64,000 nt of DNA, taken from assembly GCF_964332355.1 (NCBI RefSeq), contig NZ_OZ201293.1:3100001-3164000 (forward strand), written 5' to 3'. Position 1 is the stretch's first letter, and each line of letters starts with the position of its first letter. This stretch comes from Imbroritus primus. Lineage in GTDB: Bacteria; Pseudomonadota; Gammaproteobacteria; Burkholderiales; Burkholderiaceae. The notes beneath the pieces are model-generated. The model worked only from the letters and a program-made list of their open reading frames with translations, did not search any database and was not told the DNA's origin. A program made the translations under genes and the position numbers. This document shows, one piece after another, positions 34,118 to 41,784 of this stretch.

Positions 34118-35095
34118 ATGAAAAAGCTGAGTCTCGTCACCGGTGCAGTGTGTCTGGCCATGGCCGGTACGCTGCATGCGCAGCAGAACTACCCGACCAA
34201 GTCGATCACCATCATCAACGGCTTTGCCCCCGGCGCCACCTTCGACATGGTGAGCCGCCTGGTCGGCAACAAGCTCCAGGAACGCCTGGGCTGGCGTTTC
34301 CTGATCGATTCCCGGCCGGGCGCGGATGGACGCATCGGCTCGCGTGCCTGCGCCGATGCGAAGAACGACGGCTATACCTTGTGCGTGGGCGGAAGCTCGA
34401 CCAATGCGATTCACGCGGCGGTGTTCAAGTCGCTGCCATACGATATCCAGAAGGATTTCGTGCCCATCGCCTTCGTGGGTTACAGCGCCAATGTGCTGGC
34501 CGTCAACCCGACCTTTCCGGCCAAGACGGTGGATGAACTGATCGCCGCCGCCAAGGCGCGCGGCCGCCTGCCGTACGCGACGGCAGGGACCGGCACGTCG
34601 ACGCATATCGCGGGCGAGAAGTTCAAGGACGCCGCCCAGGTCAATATGCAGCACGTGGCCTACAAGGGGGGCGTCCCGGCCTACACCGCGACGATCAGCA
34701 ACGAAGTGTCGACCGTGTTCGGCAACGCCAGCTCGATTGCGCCGCATATCGAGAATGGGCGCTTGCGCGCCCTCGCGGTCACCTCGCTGAACCGCCTGCC
34801 GACCATGCCGGACGTCCCGAGCCTGAACGAACTTGGCATGAGCGGCTTCGATGTCGGTCCGTGGTATGCGTTCTATGCCCCGGCAGGGTTGAGCCCGCAG
34901 ATCGTCCAGCGGCTGAACAAGGAGATCAACGCGGTGCTGGAACTGCCGGATGTGAAGGAGAACCTCCGCAAGCACCACATCACGACCAAGCTGATGACGC
35001 CCGAGGAAGTGAAGAAGTTTGGCGACCAGCAGATTGCAGCCTACAAGGACATCGCCCAGAAATCGCACATCGTCCTGGATGCGAACGCCAAATGA
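34118..35095 (+). CDS. Bug-family receptor (TctC-like) of island B
   Basis: 325 residues with signal peptide (KKLSLVTGAVCLAMAGTLHAQ) and Bug segments YPTKSITIINGFAPGATFDMVSRLV, DSRPGADGRIGSRACADA, ATAGTGTSTHIAGE. AAGGAG lies 5 nt before the ATG. As TctB and TctA follow three genes on, this is the probable periplasmic receptor of that transporter. Its stop overlaps the MmgE/PrpD start (ATGA). A 186-nt gap separates it from the hydratase gene, so a second promoter here is possible. Confidence 0.92.
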   Translation: MKKLSLVTGAVCLAMAGTLHAQQNYPTKSITIINGFAPGATFDMVSRLVGNKLQERLGWRFLIDSRPGADGRIGSRACADAKNDGYTLCVGGSSTNAIHAAVFKSLPYDIQKDFVPIAFVGYSANVLAVNPTFPAKTVDELIAAAKARGRLPYATAGTGTSTHIAGEKFKDAAQVNMQHVAYKGGVPAYTATISNEVSTVFGNASSIAPHIENGRLRALAVTSLNRLPTMPDVPSLNELGMSGFDVGPWYAFYAPAGLSPQIVQRLNKEINAVLELPDVKENLRKHHITTKLMTPEEVKKFGDQQIAAYKDIAQKSHIVLDANAK

Positions 35096-36483
35096 CCATG
35101 ACCCAGAATTCCCAAACCCTCAGTGAGCGCCTCGCCACCTTTGTCCAAGGCGTGCGCTATGCGGACCTGCCCGATTACGCCGTCGCCAAGGCCAAGACCT
35201 GCATCCTCGACTGGGTCGGCGTGGCCATGGCGGCCAGTCGGGACGACGTGACGCGGCCACTGCGCGCCTATGTCGACGCCGTTGGCGGCGCACCGGATGC
35301 CACGCTGCTCGGCGTCGGCACCAGGACCTCGGTGACGAACGCGGCGCTCTACAACGGCACGGTCGGCCACCTGCTGGATTTCGACGATACCAACCAGATC
35401 TTCATCGGGCATGCGTCAGCCGTCATCGTGCCGGCAATCTTTGCGCTTGCCGAGATGACCCATGCCACCGGCAAGGACATCATCGCGGCCTACATGGTCG
35501 GCTCCGAAGTGCAGTGGAAGCTCGGCGAGGCGCTCGTGAATGCGGGCGACCACTACGCACTGGGCTGGCATTCCACGGGCACCGTCGGCGCATTCGGCGC
35601 GGCAGCGGCGGCGGCATGGTTGCTCAAGCTCGATCACCGCCAGACCACCATGGCCTTCGGCCTCGTCGCCTCGGAAGCCGGCGGCTTCCAGGAGCAGTTC
35701 GGCACGCATGCCAAGCCGTTCCACGCAGGCCGGTCGAACGAGGTGGGCGTGCGCGCCGCGCTGCTCGCCAAGGCCGGGCTCACCAGCGCGCGGACCGCGC
35801 TCGACGGCAAGGTGGGTTACTTCGGCCTGATCAGCAATCGCTACAGCGCTGACAAGATCGGCAACTTCGGGAAGCCGTGGGGCATCCTCGAATCGACCTT
35901 CGCACGCGGCATCAACCTGAAGGCCCATCCGGTGTGCGCCTCGGGCGTCGGCGGCATCGAGGGCATGCAGGAGCTGATCGCGGAACACGGCTTCTCGGCC
36001 GCCGACGTGGAAAGCATCCGCTGCGGCGTGCGTCCCGGTTCGCTCAACATCCTGGCGCATCACCAGCCGCAGACCGGCCTGCAGGCCAAGTTCAGCGTGG
36101 AGTACTGGATGGCAGCCACGCTGGTGTACGGCAAGCTGGGGCTGGAACAGATCACCGACGAGGCTGTGCAGAACCCGGCAGTGCAGGCGCTGATCAAGAA
36201 GGTCCAGGTCGATCCGGACGAGTCGATCGATGTCTCGAAGGCGCGCGTCAATATTTCCGTGCAGCTCAAGGACGGACGCAGCCTGCAGAAGACCTACTAC
36301 CCCGCCAAGGGCGCCGCGGACAATCCGATGAACCTGGAGGAGCTGACGCGCAAGTTCGGCGAGTGCCTCGCCTGGGGCGGCATCGGCAAGGCGCAGATCC
36401 TGCAGGCCCAGAACATCCTGCTCAGCCTGGAACGGGAGGAGTCGATCCGCGGGCTGATGAAGCATCTCGTCCTGGCGGCATAA
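35092..36483 (+). CDS. MmgE/PrpD family protein
   Basis: 463 residues (461 from the ATG at 35098). Family segments: TCILDWVGVAMAAS, ALYNGTVGHLLDFDDTNQ, GWHSTGTVGAFGAAAAAAWLL, FGTHAKPFHAGRSNEVG, HPVCASGVGGIEGMQEL, QAKFSVEYWMAATL. The family includes 2-methylcitrate dehydratase (PrpD), cis-aconitate decarboxylase and iminodisuccinate epimerase, so it handles di- or tricarboxylic acids or close analogues. No prp genes are nearby, which argues against methylcitrate metabolism. Coupled to the Bug gene by a 4-nt overlap, linking the enzyme to the imported acid. Confidence 0.9.
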   Translation: MTMTQNSQTLSERLATFVQGVRYADLPDYAVAKAKTCILDWVGVAMAASRDDVTRPLRAYVDAVGGAPDATLLGVGTRTSVTNAALYNGTVGHLLDFDDTNQIFIGHASAVIVPAIFALAEMTHATGKDIIAAYMVGSEVQWKLGEALVNAGDHYALGWHSTGTVGAFGAAAAAAWLLKLDHRQTTMAFGLVASEAGGFQEQFGTHAKPFHAGRSNEVGVRAALLAKAGLTSARTALDGKVGYFGLISNRYSADKIGNFGKPWGILESTFARGINLKAHPVCASGVGGIEGMQELIAEHGFSAADVESIRCGVRPGSLNILAHHQPQTGLQAKFSVEYWMAATLVYGKLGLEQITDEAVQNPAVQALIKKVQVDPDESIDVSKARVNISVQLKDGRSLQKTYYPAKGAADNPMNLEELTRKFGECLAWGGIGKAQILQAQNILLSLEREESIRGLMKHLVLAA

Positions 36484-36505
36484 CCGGGTGAGCGTGCGCG
36501 GCAGG

Positions 36506-36546
36506 CCGCCGTGCGAGGCCGCCCGCAGCGGGCCTCGCACCGGCGG
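36506..36546 (+). repeat. Strong GC-rich hairpin between MmgE/PrpD gene and tctB
   Basis: GTGCGAGGCC (36511-36520) and GGCCTCGCAC (36531-36540) form a perfect 10-bp stem, extended by CCGCC/GGCGG around it with one bulged C. No U-run follows, so it may protect or attenuate the mRNA rather than end it. Confidence 0.5.
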
Positions 36547-36583
36547 TGCGCCGCGCATTCAGCCTTCTTAGAAAGGGATCCCC

Positions 36584-37033
36584 ATGATTACCATCAAGGC
36601 TCCAAAAGACTTCTGCGCCGGGTTGTCTTTCATTCTCATCAGCGGCGTGTTTCTGTACGTGGCGCAGGACTACCCGCGCGGCAGCGCCCTGCAGATGGGC
36701 CCGGCCTACTTCCCCACGGCCCTCGCCGGCCTGCTGTTCCTGATCGGCTGTGCCGTGCTGCTGCGCTCCCTCGTCATCGCAGGCGAACGCGTCGGCGCAC
36801 TGGCCAAACGCGAGATGGTCCTGATCCTCGGCGCGCTTGTCGTCTTCGGCGCACTGATCAACACCGCCGGGCTGATCGCCTCCTGTGCGGCACTGCTGGT
36901 CATCGGCTCGCTGGCCAGCGGCGAGTTCCGCTGGCGCGAGGTGGCCGTCTTCATCGTCGCGCTGACCACCGCGGCCATCCTGATTTTCTATTACGCGCTG
37001 GGACTGCCGTTCAAACTGGGGCCCTGGTCATGA
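36584..37033 (+). CDS. tctB: TctB, small membrane subunit of the tripartite tricarboxylate transporter
   Basis: 149 residues with four hydrophobic segments (FCAGLSFILISGVFLYVA, FPTALAGLLFLIGCAVLL, MVLILGALVVFGALINTAGL, VAVFIVALTTAAILIFYYAL), the TctB layout. A weak AGAAAGG ribosome site precedes the ATG. It partners TctA and the Bug receptor in sodium-dependent uptake of carboxylates. Its stop overlaps the TctA start by 4 nt. Confidence 0.9.
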   Translation: MITIKAPKDFCAGLSFILISGVFLYVAQDYPRGSALQMGPAYFPTALAGLLFLIGCAVLLRSLVIAGERVGALAKREMVLILGALVVFGALINTAGLIASCAALLVIGSLASGEFRWREVAVFIVALTTAAILIFYYALGLPFKLGPWS

Positions 37034-38544
37034 TGGATGCCACGCTTCTCGATAACCTGCTGCTCGGACTGAGCACCGCCGTCAGCCTGTCGAACCTGTT
37101 CTACGCGTTCGCCGGTTGCCTGCTGGGCACCCTGATCGGCGTGCTGCCGGGCCTCGGGCCGCTGGCGACGATCGCGATCCTGCTGCCGATCACCTTCAAC
37201 CTCGATCCGACCTCGGCCCTGATCATGCTGGCCGGGATCTACTACGGCGCGCAGTACGGCGGCTCGACCACGTCGATCCTGATGAACCTGCCGGGCGAGT
37301 CGTCGTCGGTCGTGACCTGCCTGGACGGCTACCAGATGGCCCGCCAGGGCCGCGCCGGTCCGGCCTTGGCCATCGCCGCGCTGGGCTCCTTTTTTGCCGG
37401 CTGCGTGGGCACGCTCATCATCGCCCTGTTCGGTCCGCCGCTCGCCGAGATCGCCCTGAAGTTCCAGGCCCCCGAGAACTTCTCGCTGATGGTGATGGGG
37501 CTGGTCATGGCCGTGGTCCTGGCGCATGGCGACCTGCTCAAGACCATCGCCATGGTGCTGATCGGCCTGCTGTTCGGCCTGGTGGGCACCGACGTCAACT
37601 CCGGCGCGGAACGCTTTACGCTGGGCGTGCCGCAACTCGTCGACGGCATCGAAATGGTCGGCGTGGCCCTCGGCCTGTTCGGCATCTCGGAGATCATCAA
37701 CAACCTCCATATCAAGGAACAGCGCGAGGCCCTCGACCGCAAGATCACGCACTTCATGCCCACCCGGGAAGACATGCGCCGCTCCTGGAAACCGGTGCTG
37801 CGCGGCACCGCGATCGGCTCGGTGTTCGGCATCCTGCCCGGCTCGCACGCCATCATTTCCTCCTTTGCCTCGTACACGGTGGAAAAGCGGCTGTCGAAGC
37901 ATCCCGAGAAATTCGGCACCGGCATGATCGAAGGCGTGGCCGGGCCCGAGGCCGCCAACAATGCGGCGGCGCAGACCTACTTCATTCCGATGCTGACGCT
38001 GGGCATTCCCACGGGTGCGGTCATGGCGCTGATGCTCGGCGCCATGACCATGCAGGGCATCGTCCCCGGGCCGCAGGTCATGAGCCAGAAGCCGGAACTG
38101 TTCTGGGGCCTGATCGTGTCGATGTGGATCGGCAACGCGATGCTGGTCGTCCTGAACCTGCCGCTCGTCGGCATCTGGGTCAAGCTGCTGACGATTCCGT
38201 ACCGCCTGCTGTTCCCGGCCATCCTGCTGTTTGCCTGCATCGGCTCGTACTCGGCCAACAACAGCGCGGTCGATATCTACCTGTGTGCGCTGTTCGGCCT
38301 GATGGGCTACCTGTTCATCAAGTTCGGCTGCGAACTCGCGCCGCTGCTGCTCGGCTTCGTGCTGGGGCCGATGATGGAAGAGAACCTGCGCCGCGCGCTG
38401 TTCATTTCGGAGGGTGATCCCAGCGTGCTGATCCAGCGCCCGATCAGCGCCAGCATGCTGGCCATCTCGGCGGCCGCCCTGGTGCTCGTGGTGCTGCCGG
38501 CCGTGCGCAGGAAACGGAGCGAGGTGCTGGTGGCGAGCGACTAG
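37030..38544 (+). CDS. tctA: TctA, large membrane subunit of the tripartite tricarboxylate transporter
   Basis: 504 residues, about 11-12 membrane segments. Conserved TctA motifs: LIGVLPGLGPLATIAILLPITF near the N-terminus and GVAGPEAANNAAAQTYFIPMLTLGIPTGAVMALMLGAM in the middle. ATG at 37030 overlaps the TctB stop; a second ATG follows at 37033. It forms the translocation path of the TTT system. Last gene of island B; a loose inverted repeat (CGCGTCATG 38562-38570 / CATGACGCG 38600-38608) lies after it. Confidence 0.95.
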   Translation: MMDATLLDNLLLGLSTAVSLSNLFYAFAGCLLGTLIGVLPGLGPLATIAILLPITFNLDPTSALIMLAGIYYGAQYGGSTTSILMNLPGESSSVVTCLDGYQMARQGRAGPALAIAALGSFFAGCVGTLIIALFGPPLAEIALKFQAPENFSLMVMGLVMAVVLAHGDLLKTIAMVLIGLLFGLVGTDVNSGAERFTLGVPQLVDGIEMVGVALGLFGISEIINNLHIKEQREALDRKITHFMPTREDMRRSWKPVLRGTAIGSVFGILPGSHAIISSFASYTVEKRLSKHPEKFGTGMIEGVAGPEAANNAAAQTYFIPMLTLGIPTGAVMALMLGAMTMQGIVPGPQVMSQKPELFWGLIVSMWIGNAMLVVLNLPLVGIWVKLLTIPYRLLFPAILLFACIGSYSANNSAVDIYLCALFGLMGYLFIKFGCELAPLLLGFVLGPMMEENLRRALFISEGDPSVLIQRPISASMLAISAAALVLVVLPAVRRKRSEVLVASD

Positions 38545-38720
38545 CGCCACGGGTCGAGGGGCGCGTCATGCAACCCGCGGATCCACGCAGCCGCCGGGCC
38601 ATGACGCGACGAGGCGCTGCGCTCACGACGGGGTGCATTGGCGGGTTTTCATGCCAGCGCACCGAGCCGATCTGTGTCATCCTGCTCCGCAGCCGCCAGG
38701 CCTGACACGGAGAACATTGC

Positions 38721-39041
38721 ATGAGCCGCAGTCGCCGCAAACTGCCGATTTTCGGCTTTACCACCGCCCGCTCGGAAGCCGGTGACAAGCGGCTGTGGCA
38801 CAAGCGCTGGCGCTCACGGCAGCGCGATCAGCTGGCGACCTTGCGCCCCGACGATGATCCCATCCCGGTCCAGCACCGGGCCGTCTCGGACACCTGGGAT
38901 ATGGCCAAGGACGGCAAATCCTGGTTCGCCCCGCGCCGCCAGCGCGCCGCAGCGGAACGCTTTGCCGACCGCCGCGGCGAATCGCCGCCGGAGCGCAAGG
39001 CACTGAAGGCGAGGCTCCTCGCCAAGTGGCGCTCGAAATAG
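38721..39041 (+). CDS. Conserved small basic protein of unknown function
   Basis: 106 residues, very rich in Arg and Lys and without signal or membrane segments. The start SRSRRKLPIFGFTTARSEAGDKRLWHKRWRSRQR and the middle VSDTWDMAKDGKSWF look conserved in style; I recall small proteobacterial proteins with the same SRRK-PI-G-T---SE-DK--WH-RWR opening but no function. ACACGGAGAAC provides a ribosome site. Stands alone after island B. Confidence 0.75.
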   Translation: MSRSRRKLPIFGFTTARSEAGDKRLWHKRWRSRQRDQLATLRPDDDPIPVQHRAVSDTWDMAKDGKSWFAPRRQRAAAERFADRRGESPPERKALKARLLAKWRSK

Positions 39042-39072
39042 AACCTTCAATCCGGGCGACACCGGGACATGC

Positions 39073-39119
39073 TGGCGCGAATCGGCGGGTCCGGTCGGGA
39101 TCGAACCAGCAATCCCTGC
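39073..39119 (-). pseudogene. Degenerate copy of the 3' half of tRNA-Arg
   Basis: Positions 39097-39119 match the tRNA-Arg gene at 40427-40449 in 22 of 23 bases (T-arm, variable region and part of the anticodon stem), and 39073-39079 match its 3' end (TGGCGCG). A 10-nt insertion spoils the acceptor stem and no 5' half follows. Same orientation as the intact gene, 1.33 kb downstream of it. Confidence 0.7.
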
Positions 39120-39182
39120 ATTGAAACGGCAGCGGACCGAGCCCGAACCGCTGCCGCGGCACGACCTTGCGCTGAGCGCAGG

Positions 39183-40094
39183 CTACAGGTGGAAGTCCCC
39201 TGCGGCTTCCGGCTGGTAAAGCACCTTTTCAATCCCGATCCGGCGCGTCCGGCCCGAAATGCGCCAGTCGATGGCATCGCCCTCCTGGTAGCCCAGGATG
39301 GCCGCGCCAACGTCGGAGCACACCGAAAGCTTCCCGGCACTGCCGTCCGCGTCTTGGGGGTAGACCAGGGCCACCTCCATTTCTTCGTCGTCCAGATGCA
39401 GCAAGGCCCGGGAGTTCATCGTGACGACATTCCGCACCACCTGCTGAGGCTTGACGACAATGGCGCGCTCGATCTCGTGTTCGAGCTCGACCACAGCCGG
39501 GCCCTGCTCGATCTCGATCAGGCTCTTGAGCCGGGCCTTGTCGATTTCAGTGATGTAGATATCCGTCGAGTCGCCCATCGCATTTTCGCGCAAGAGCCGG
39601 AGATAGCGCCCGGACGTCATGGAAAATGACTTCAGCGTCGGCGTGTCGCTTTCAGGAAGAAAGCCGCAGCGCCGAAAGGTGTTCAGCGAGCGTACGTTGT
39701 CCGGATGGATCTTGGCGATGAGCTTCTCGGCCCGCATGTCGAGGAAGGCGAGCTTCATGCCTTCGCGGATGGTGCTGGCACCGAGCTTGCGGCCCCAGTT
39801 GTCGCGGTCGCCAATCACCAGAACAATCTCGCAGTCCGGGCCCGTCTTGACGAGACGGACGAAACCTACCGGCGCGTCATGCCGGTCGTAGGCCATGAAG
39901 AAGCGCCCGCCCTGGTTGAACAGATGGGTCAGGATCGGCAACTGCACCCGGCCGATGACCTGCTCGATGAACCTGGAAACATGACGCGAATCACTCAGAT
40001 AGCAAGTGATCTCCTCATCCTTCAACCAGTCCATCAGAGTCAGTGCGTGTGCCCGCGTAATCTCTGGACACAGCGAAATGAAAGGCTTGTTCAT
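39183..40094 (-). CDS. GNAT acetyltransferase fused to an Rnk-type domain
   Basis: 303 residues from the ATG at 40094 (ATGs at 40136 and 40148 would add up to 18). Residues about 1-180 form a GNAT domain (GGRFFMAYDRHDAPVGFVRLV, NWGRKLGASTIREGMKLAFL, NVRSLNTFRRCGFLPESD). Residues about 185-303 are a full Rnk-like domain: NVVTMNSRALLHL, VALVYPQDAD, LSVCSDVGAAILGYQEGDAIDW and the terminal YQPEAAGDFHL match the nucleoside diphosphate kinase regulator Rnk closely. The combination suggests acetylation linked to RNA polymerase or ribonucleotide control; that is inference. It is the only gene between the tRNA-Arg gene and its degenerate copy. Confidence 0.85.
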   Translation of the reverse strand: MNKPFISLCPEITRAHALTLMDWLKDEEITCYLSDSRHVSRFIEQVIGRVQLPILTHLFNQGGRFFMAYDRHDAPVGFVRLVKTGPDCEIVLVIGDRDNWGRKLGASTIREGMKLAFLDMRAEKLIAKIHPDNVRSLNTFRRCGFLPESDTPTLKSFSMTSGRYLRLLRENAMGDSTDIYITEIDKARLKSLIEIEQGPAVVELEHEIERAIVVKPQQVVRNVVTMNSRALLHLDDEEMEVALVYPQDADGSAGKLSVCSDVGAAILGYQEGDAIDWRISGRTRRIGIEKVLYQPEAAGDFHL

Positions 40095-40412
40095 CTTCAC
40101 CACGTTTGGTTGTAATAAAGGATGAAAGCCCTTCATGGCTACGGCCATGACGGTTCTTTCGATGAAACGCTCATTTTAAGGCAGCACGCGATTCGGTGCG
40201 CTCAATGCTCCGTGGCGACCTTTGCTGCACCTGTCGTGCTGGCCATTCCGCCGGACCTTGGCCTGATAGACAGCTGAGACGGCTACGCCGTGGCACCTGC
40301 GTCTGGCGATCGCGCGCTTGTCCCGAGGTTGCCGCTCAACGAGAGCGCAGAACGAGGGGATGGCCTACCAGCGCTTCGGGGAAGTACCTAAACCATTGAT
40401 TCTACAGATGAT

Positions 40413-40488
40413 TGGCGCGCCCGGCTGGGATCGAACCAGCAACCCCTGCCTTCGGAGGGCAGTACTCTATCCATTGAGCTACGGGCGC
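40413..40488 (-). tRNA. tRNA-Arg (anticodon CCG)
   Basis: A full 76-nt cloverleaf on the minus strand: 7-bp acceptor GCGCCCG/CGGGCGC, D-arm GCTC..GAGT, anticodon stem CTGCC/GGCAG with loop CTCCGAA (anticodon CCG at 40455-40453), T-stem GCTGG/CCAGC around TTCGATC, discriminator G and encoded CCA (40415-40413). It reads CGG codons. Confidence 0.96.
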
Positions 40489-40538
40489 CGCGGGAGGTGC
40501 AGTGCGGCGGGCGGATGCCGCCGCGAAAAGAGTCGCAC

Positions 40539-40567
40539 AGCTTACTCTGTTTGGCCGTTTTCGTCCA
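40539..40567 (-). promoter_or_regulatory. Probable promoter of tRNA-Arg
   Basis: Minus strand: TGGACG (40567-40562), 17-bp spacer, TAAGCT (40544-40539), about 50 nt before the tRNA 5' end. Hexamers match consensus only in part. Confidence 0.35.
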
Positions 40568-40718
40568 TCTTCATCCATTTTGGCGGCGCGTTTCGGGCAT
40601 TCTGGTCGGCAAGGATTCGCTTTTTGGCGGGTGGCGATAGATGGCATGGCCGGCGACCCGGGCCATCCGCACGGCGCAAAACCTTGCCGCGAGCGCCAAA
40701 TCGGCAGGCTTTGCGGAT

Positions 40719-40724
40719 ATAATT
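40719..40724 (+). promoter_or_regulatory. Consensus -10 element before the dihaem cytochrome gene
   Basis: TATAAT, exact, about 130 nt before the ATG; the -35 position reads GCCAAA, a poor match, so activator help or another sigma context is possible. Confidence 0.4.
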
Positions 40725-40852
40725 GCAAGTTATTTGCGCGCAGACCGGCCGGCCATGAGAATTCAAAGCCGCTTGGCAAGCTCCCGGAGGGCCTGCGTGT
40801 CAGGCCGGAATGTCCCCTCCGGCGCCGGTTTATCCAAAATTGAGAGTTCAGC

Positions 40853-41710
40853 ATGAGCGACGCCCACGACGAGCACGAGTCACTTATCAAGACCCCGAAG
40901 CAGTTGATTGTTGCGGTGGTTGCGGCATTCCTGGTGCCGATTTTCATCATCGCCCTGTTGGTGAACTATGTCGGCAACACGCCGACGCAGTCGAGCGGCT
41001 CGACCGATGAGGAGCGTGCCGAGGCTGTCGCCAAGCGGATCCACCCGGTTGCCACGCTGTCGCTGAAGGACCCGAGCGCGCCGCGCGTGTTCAAGACCGG
41101 CGAACAGGTTTACACCGAGCTGTGCGTGGCCTGCCACGCCACCGGCGCAGCTGGTGCGCCGAAGTTTGGCGCCGCCGGCGACTGGTCGGCCCGCCTGGGC
41201 CAGGGCCTGGATGGCCTGCTGAAGTCGGTGCTGCACGGCAAGGGCGCGATGGCCGCCCGCGCTGGTTCGTCGCCTGACGACTACTCCGATTACGAACTGG
41301 CCCGCGCCGTGGTGCACCTGGCGAACTCCGCCGGTGGCAAGCTGACGGAACCGGCCGCCCCGGCGCAAGCCGCACCGCAGGCAGCAGCCGAAGGCTCGGC
41401 AGCTCCCGCTGCTGCAGCGCCTGCCGCCGCACCGGCCGCGCCCGCTCCTGCCGCCGCCGCTGCGCCGGCTGCCGACCTGGGCAAGAAAGTCTACGAGCAG
41501 ACCTGTGCAGCATGCCACGCCGCTGGCGTTGCAGGCGCACCGAAGTTTGGCGACAAGGCTGCCTGGGCGCCGCGCCTGGCACAAGGCGCCGATGCACTGC
41601 ACGCCTCGGTGCTGAAGGGCAAGGGCATCATGCCGCCGAAGGGTGGCTACGCCGGCCCGGACAGCGATGTGGTGGCGGCTTCGGACTACATGATCCAGGC
41701 TGCAAAATAA
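40853..41710 (+). CDS. Membrane-anchored dihaem cytochrome c (two c5-type domains)
   Basis: 285 residues: one N-terminal membrane anchor (residues 17-39, QLIVAVVAAFLVPIFIIALL), a first haem domain with CVACH (91-95), a 50-residue Ala/Pro linker (about 160-208) and a second with CAACH (218-222). Each domain has the c5-like GAPKFG..W..RL.QG.D.L..SVL.GKG segment and a Met ligand near its end, so the gene arose by internal duplication. It probably carries electrons between bc1 complex and oxidases at the membrane. A perfect bidirectional terminator follows 20 nt after the stop. Confidence 0.9.
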   Translation: MSDAHDEHESLIKTPKQLIVAVVAAFLVPIFIIALLVNYVGNTPTQSSGSTDEERAEAVAKRIHPVATLSLKDPSAPRVFKTGEQVYTELCVACHATGAAGAPKFGAAGDWSARLGQGLDGLLKSVLHGKGAMAARAGSSPDDYSDYELARAVVHLANSAGGKLTEPAAPAQAAPQAAAEGSAAPAAAAPAAAPAAPAPAAAAAPAADLGKKVYEQTCAACHAAGVAGAPKFGDKAAWAPRLAQGADALHASVLKGKGIMPPKGGYAGPDSDVVAASDYMIQAAK

Positions 41711-41729
41711 GTCCCTGCGCAAGTCGCAC

Positions 41730-41770
41730 ACAAAAAACCCGCGTGACCGCAAGGCACGCGGGTTTTTTGT
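41730..41770. terminator. Bidirectional intrinsic terminator between cytochrome and rep
   Basis: Perfect 16-bp arms ACAAAAAACCCGCGTG (41730-41745) and CACGCGGGTTTTTTGT (41755-41770), 9-nt loop; six U residues follow the GC stem on either strand, serving both converging genes. Confidence 0.95.
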
Positions 41771-41784
41771 TGACGGCTCCAGCC

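Larger units (their letters stand above)
40489..40852. other. 364-nt divergent control region between tRNA-Arg and cytochrome gene
   Basis: No gene is supported. It holds the tRNA promoter on the minus strand and, on the plus strand, a consensus -10 box TATAAT at 40719-40724 for the cytochrome gene; I see no good -35 at the normal distance. Confidence 0.5.

Noticed and set aside
36991..38550. A 519-residue minus-strand frame opposite tctA
   Set aside because: Gln/His/Arg-rich antisense frame with no membrane or domain pattern; tctA is complete on the plus strand.
39073..39180. A second functional tRNA gene
   Set aside because: Only the 3' half matches; the acceptor stem is interrupted by about 10 nt and there is no matching 5' half or D-arm.
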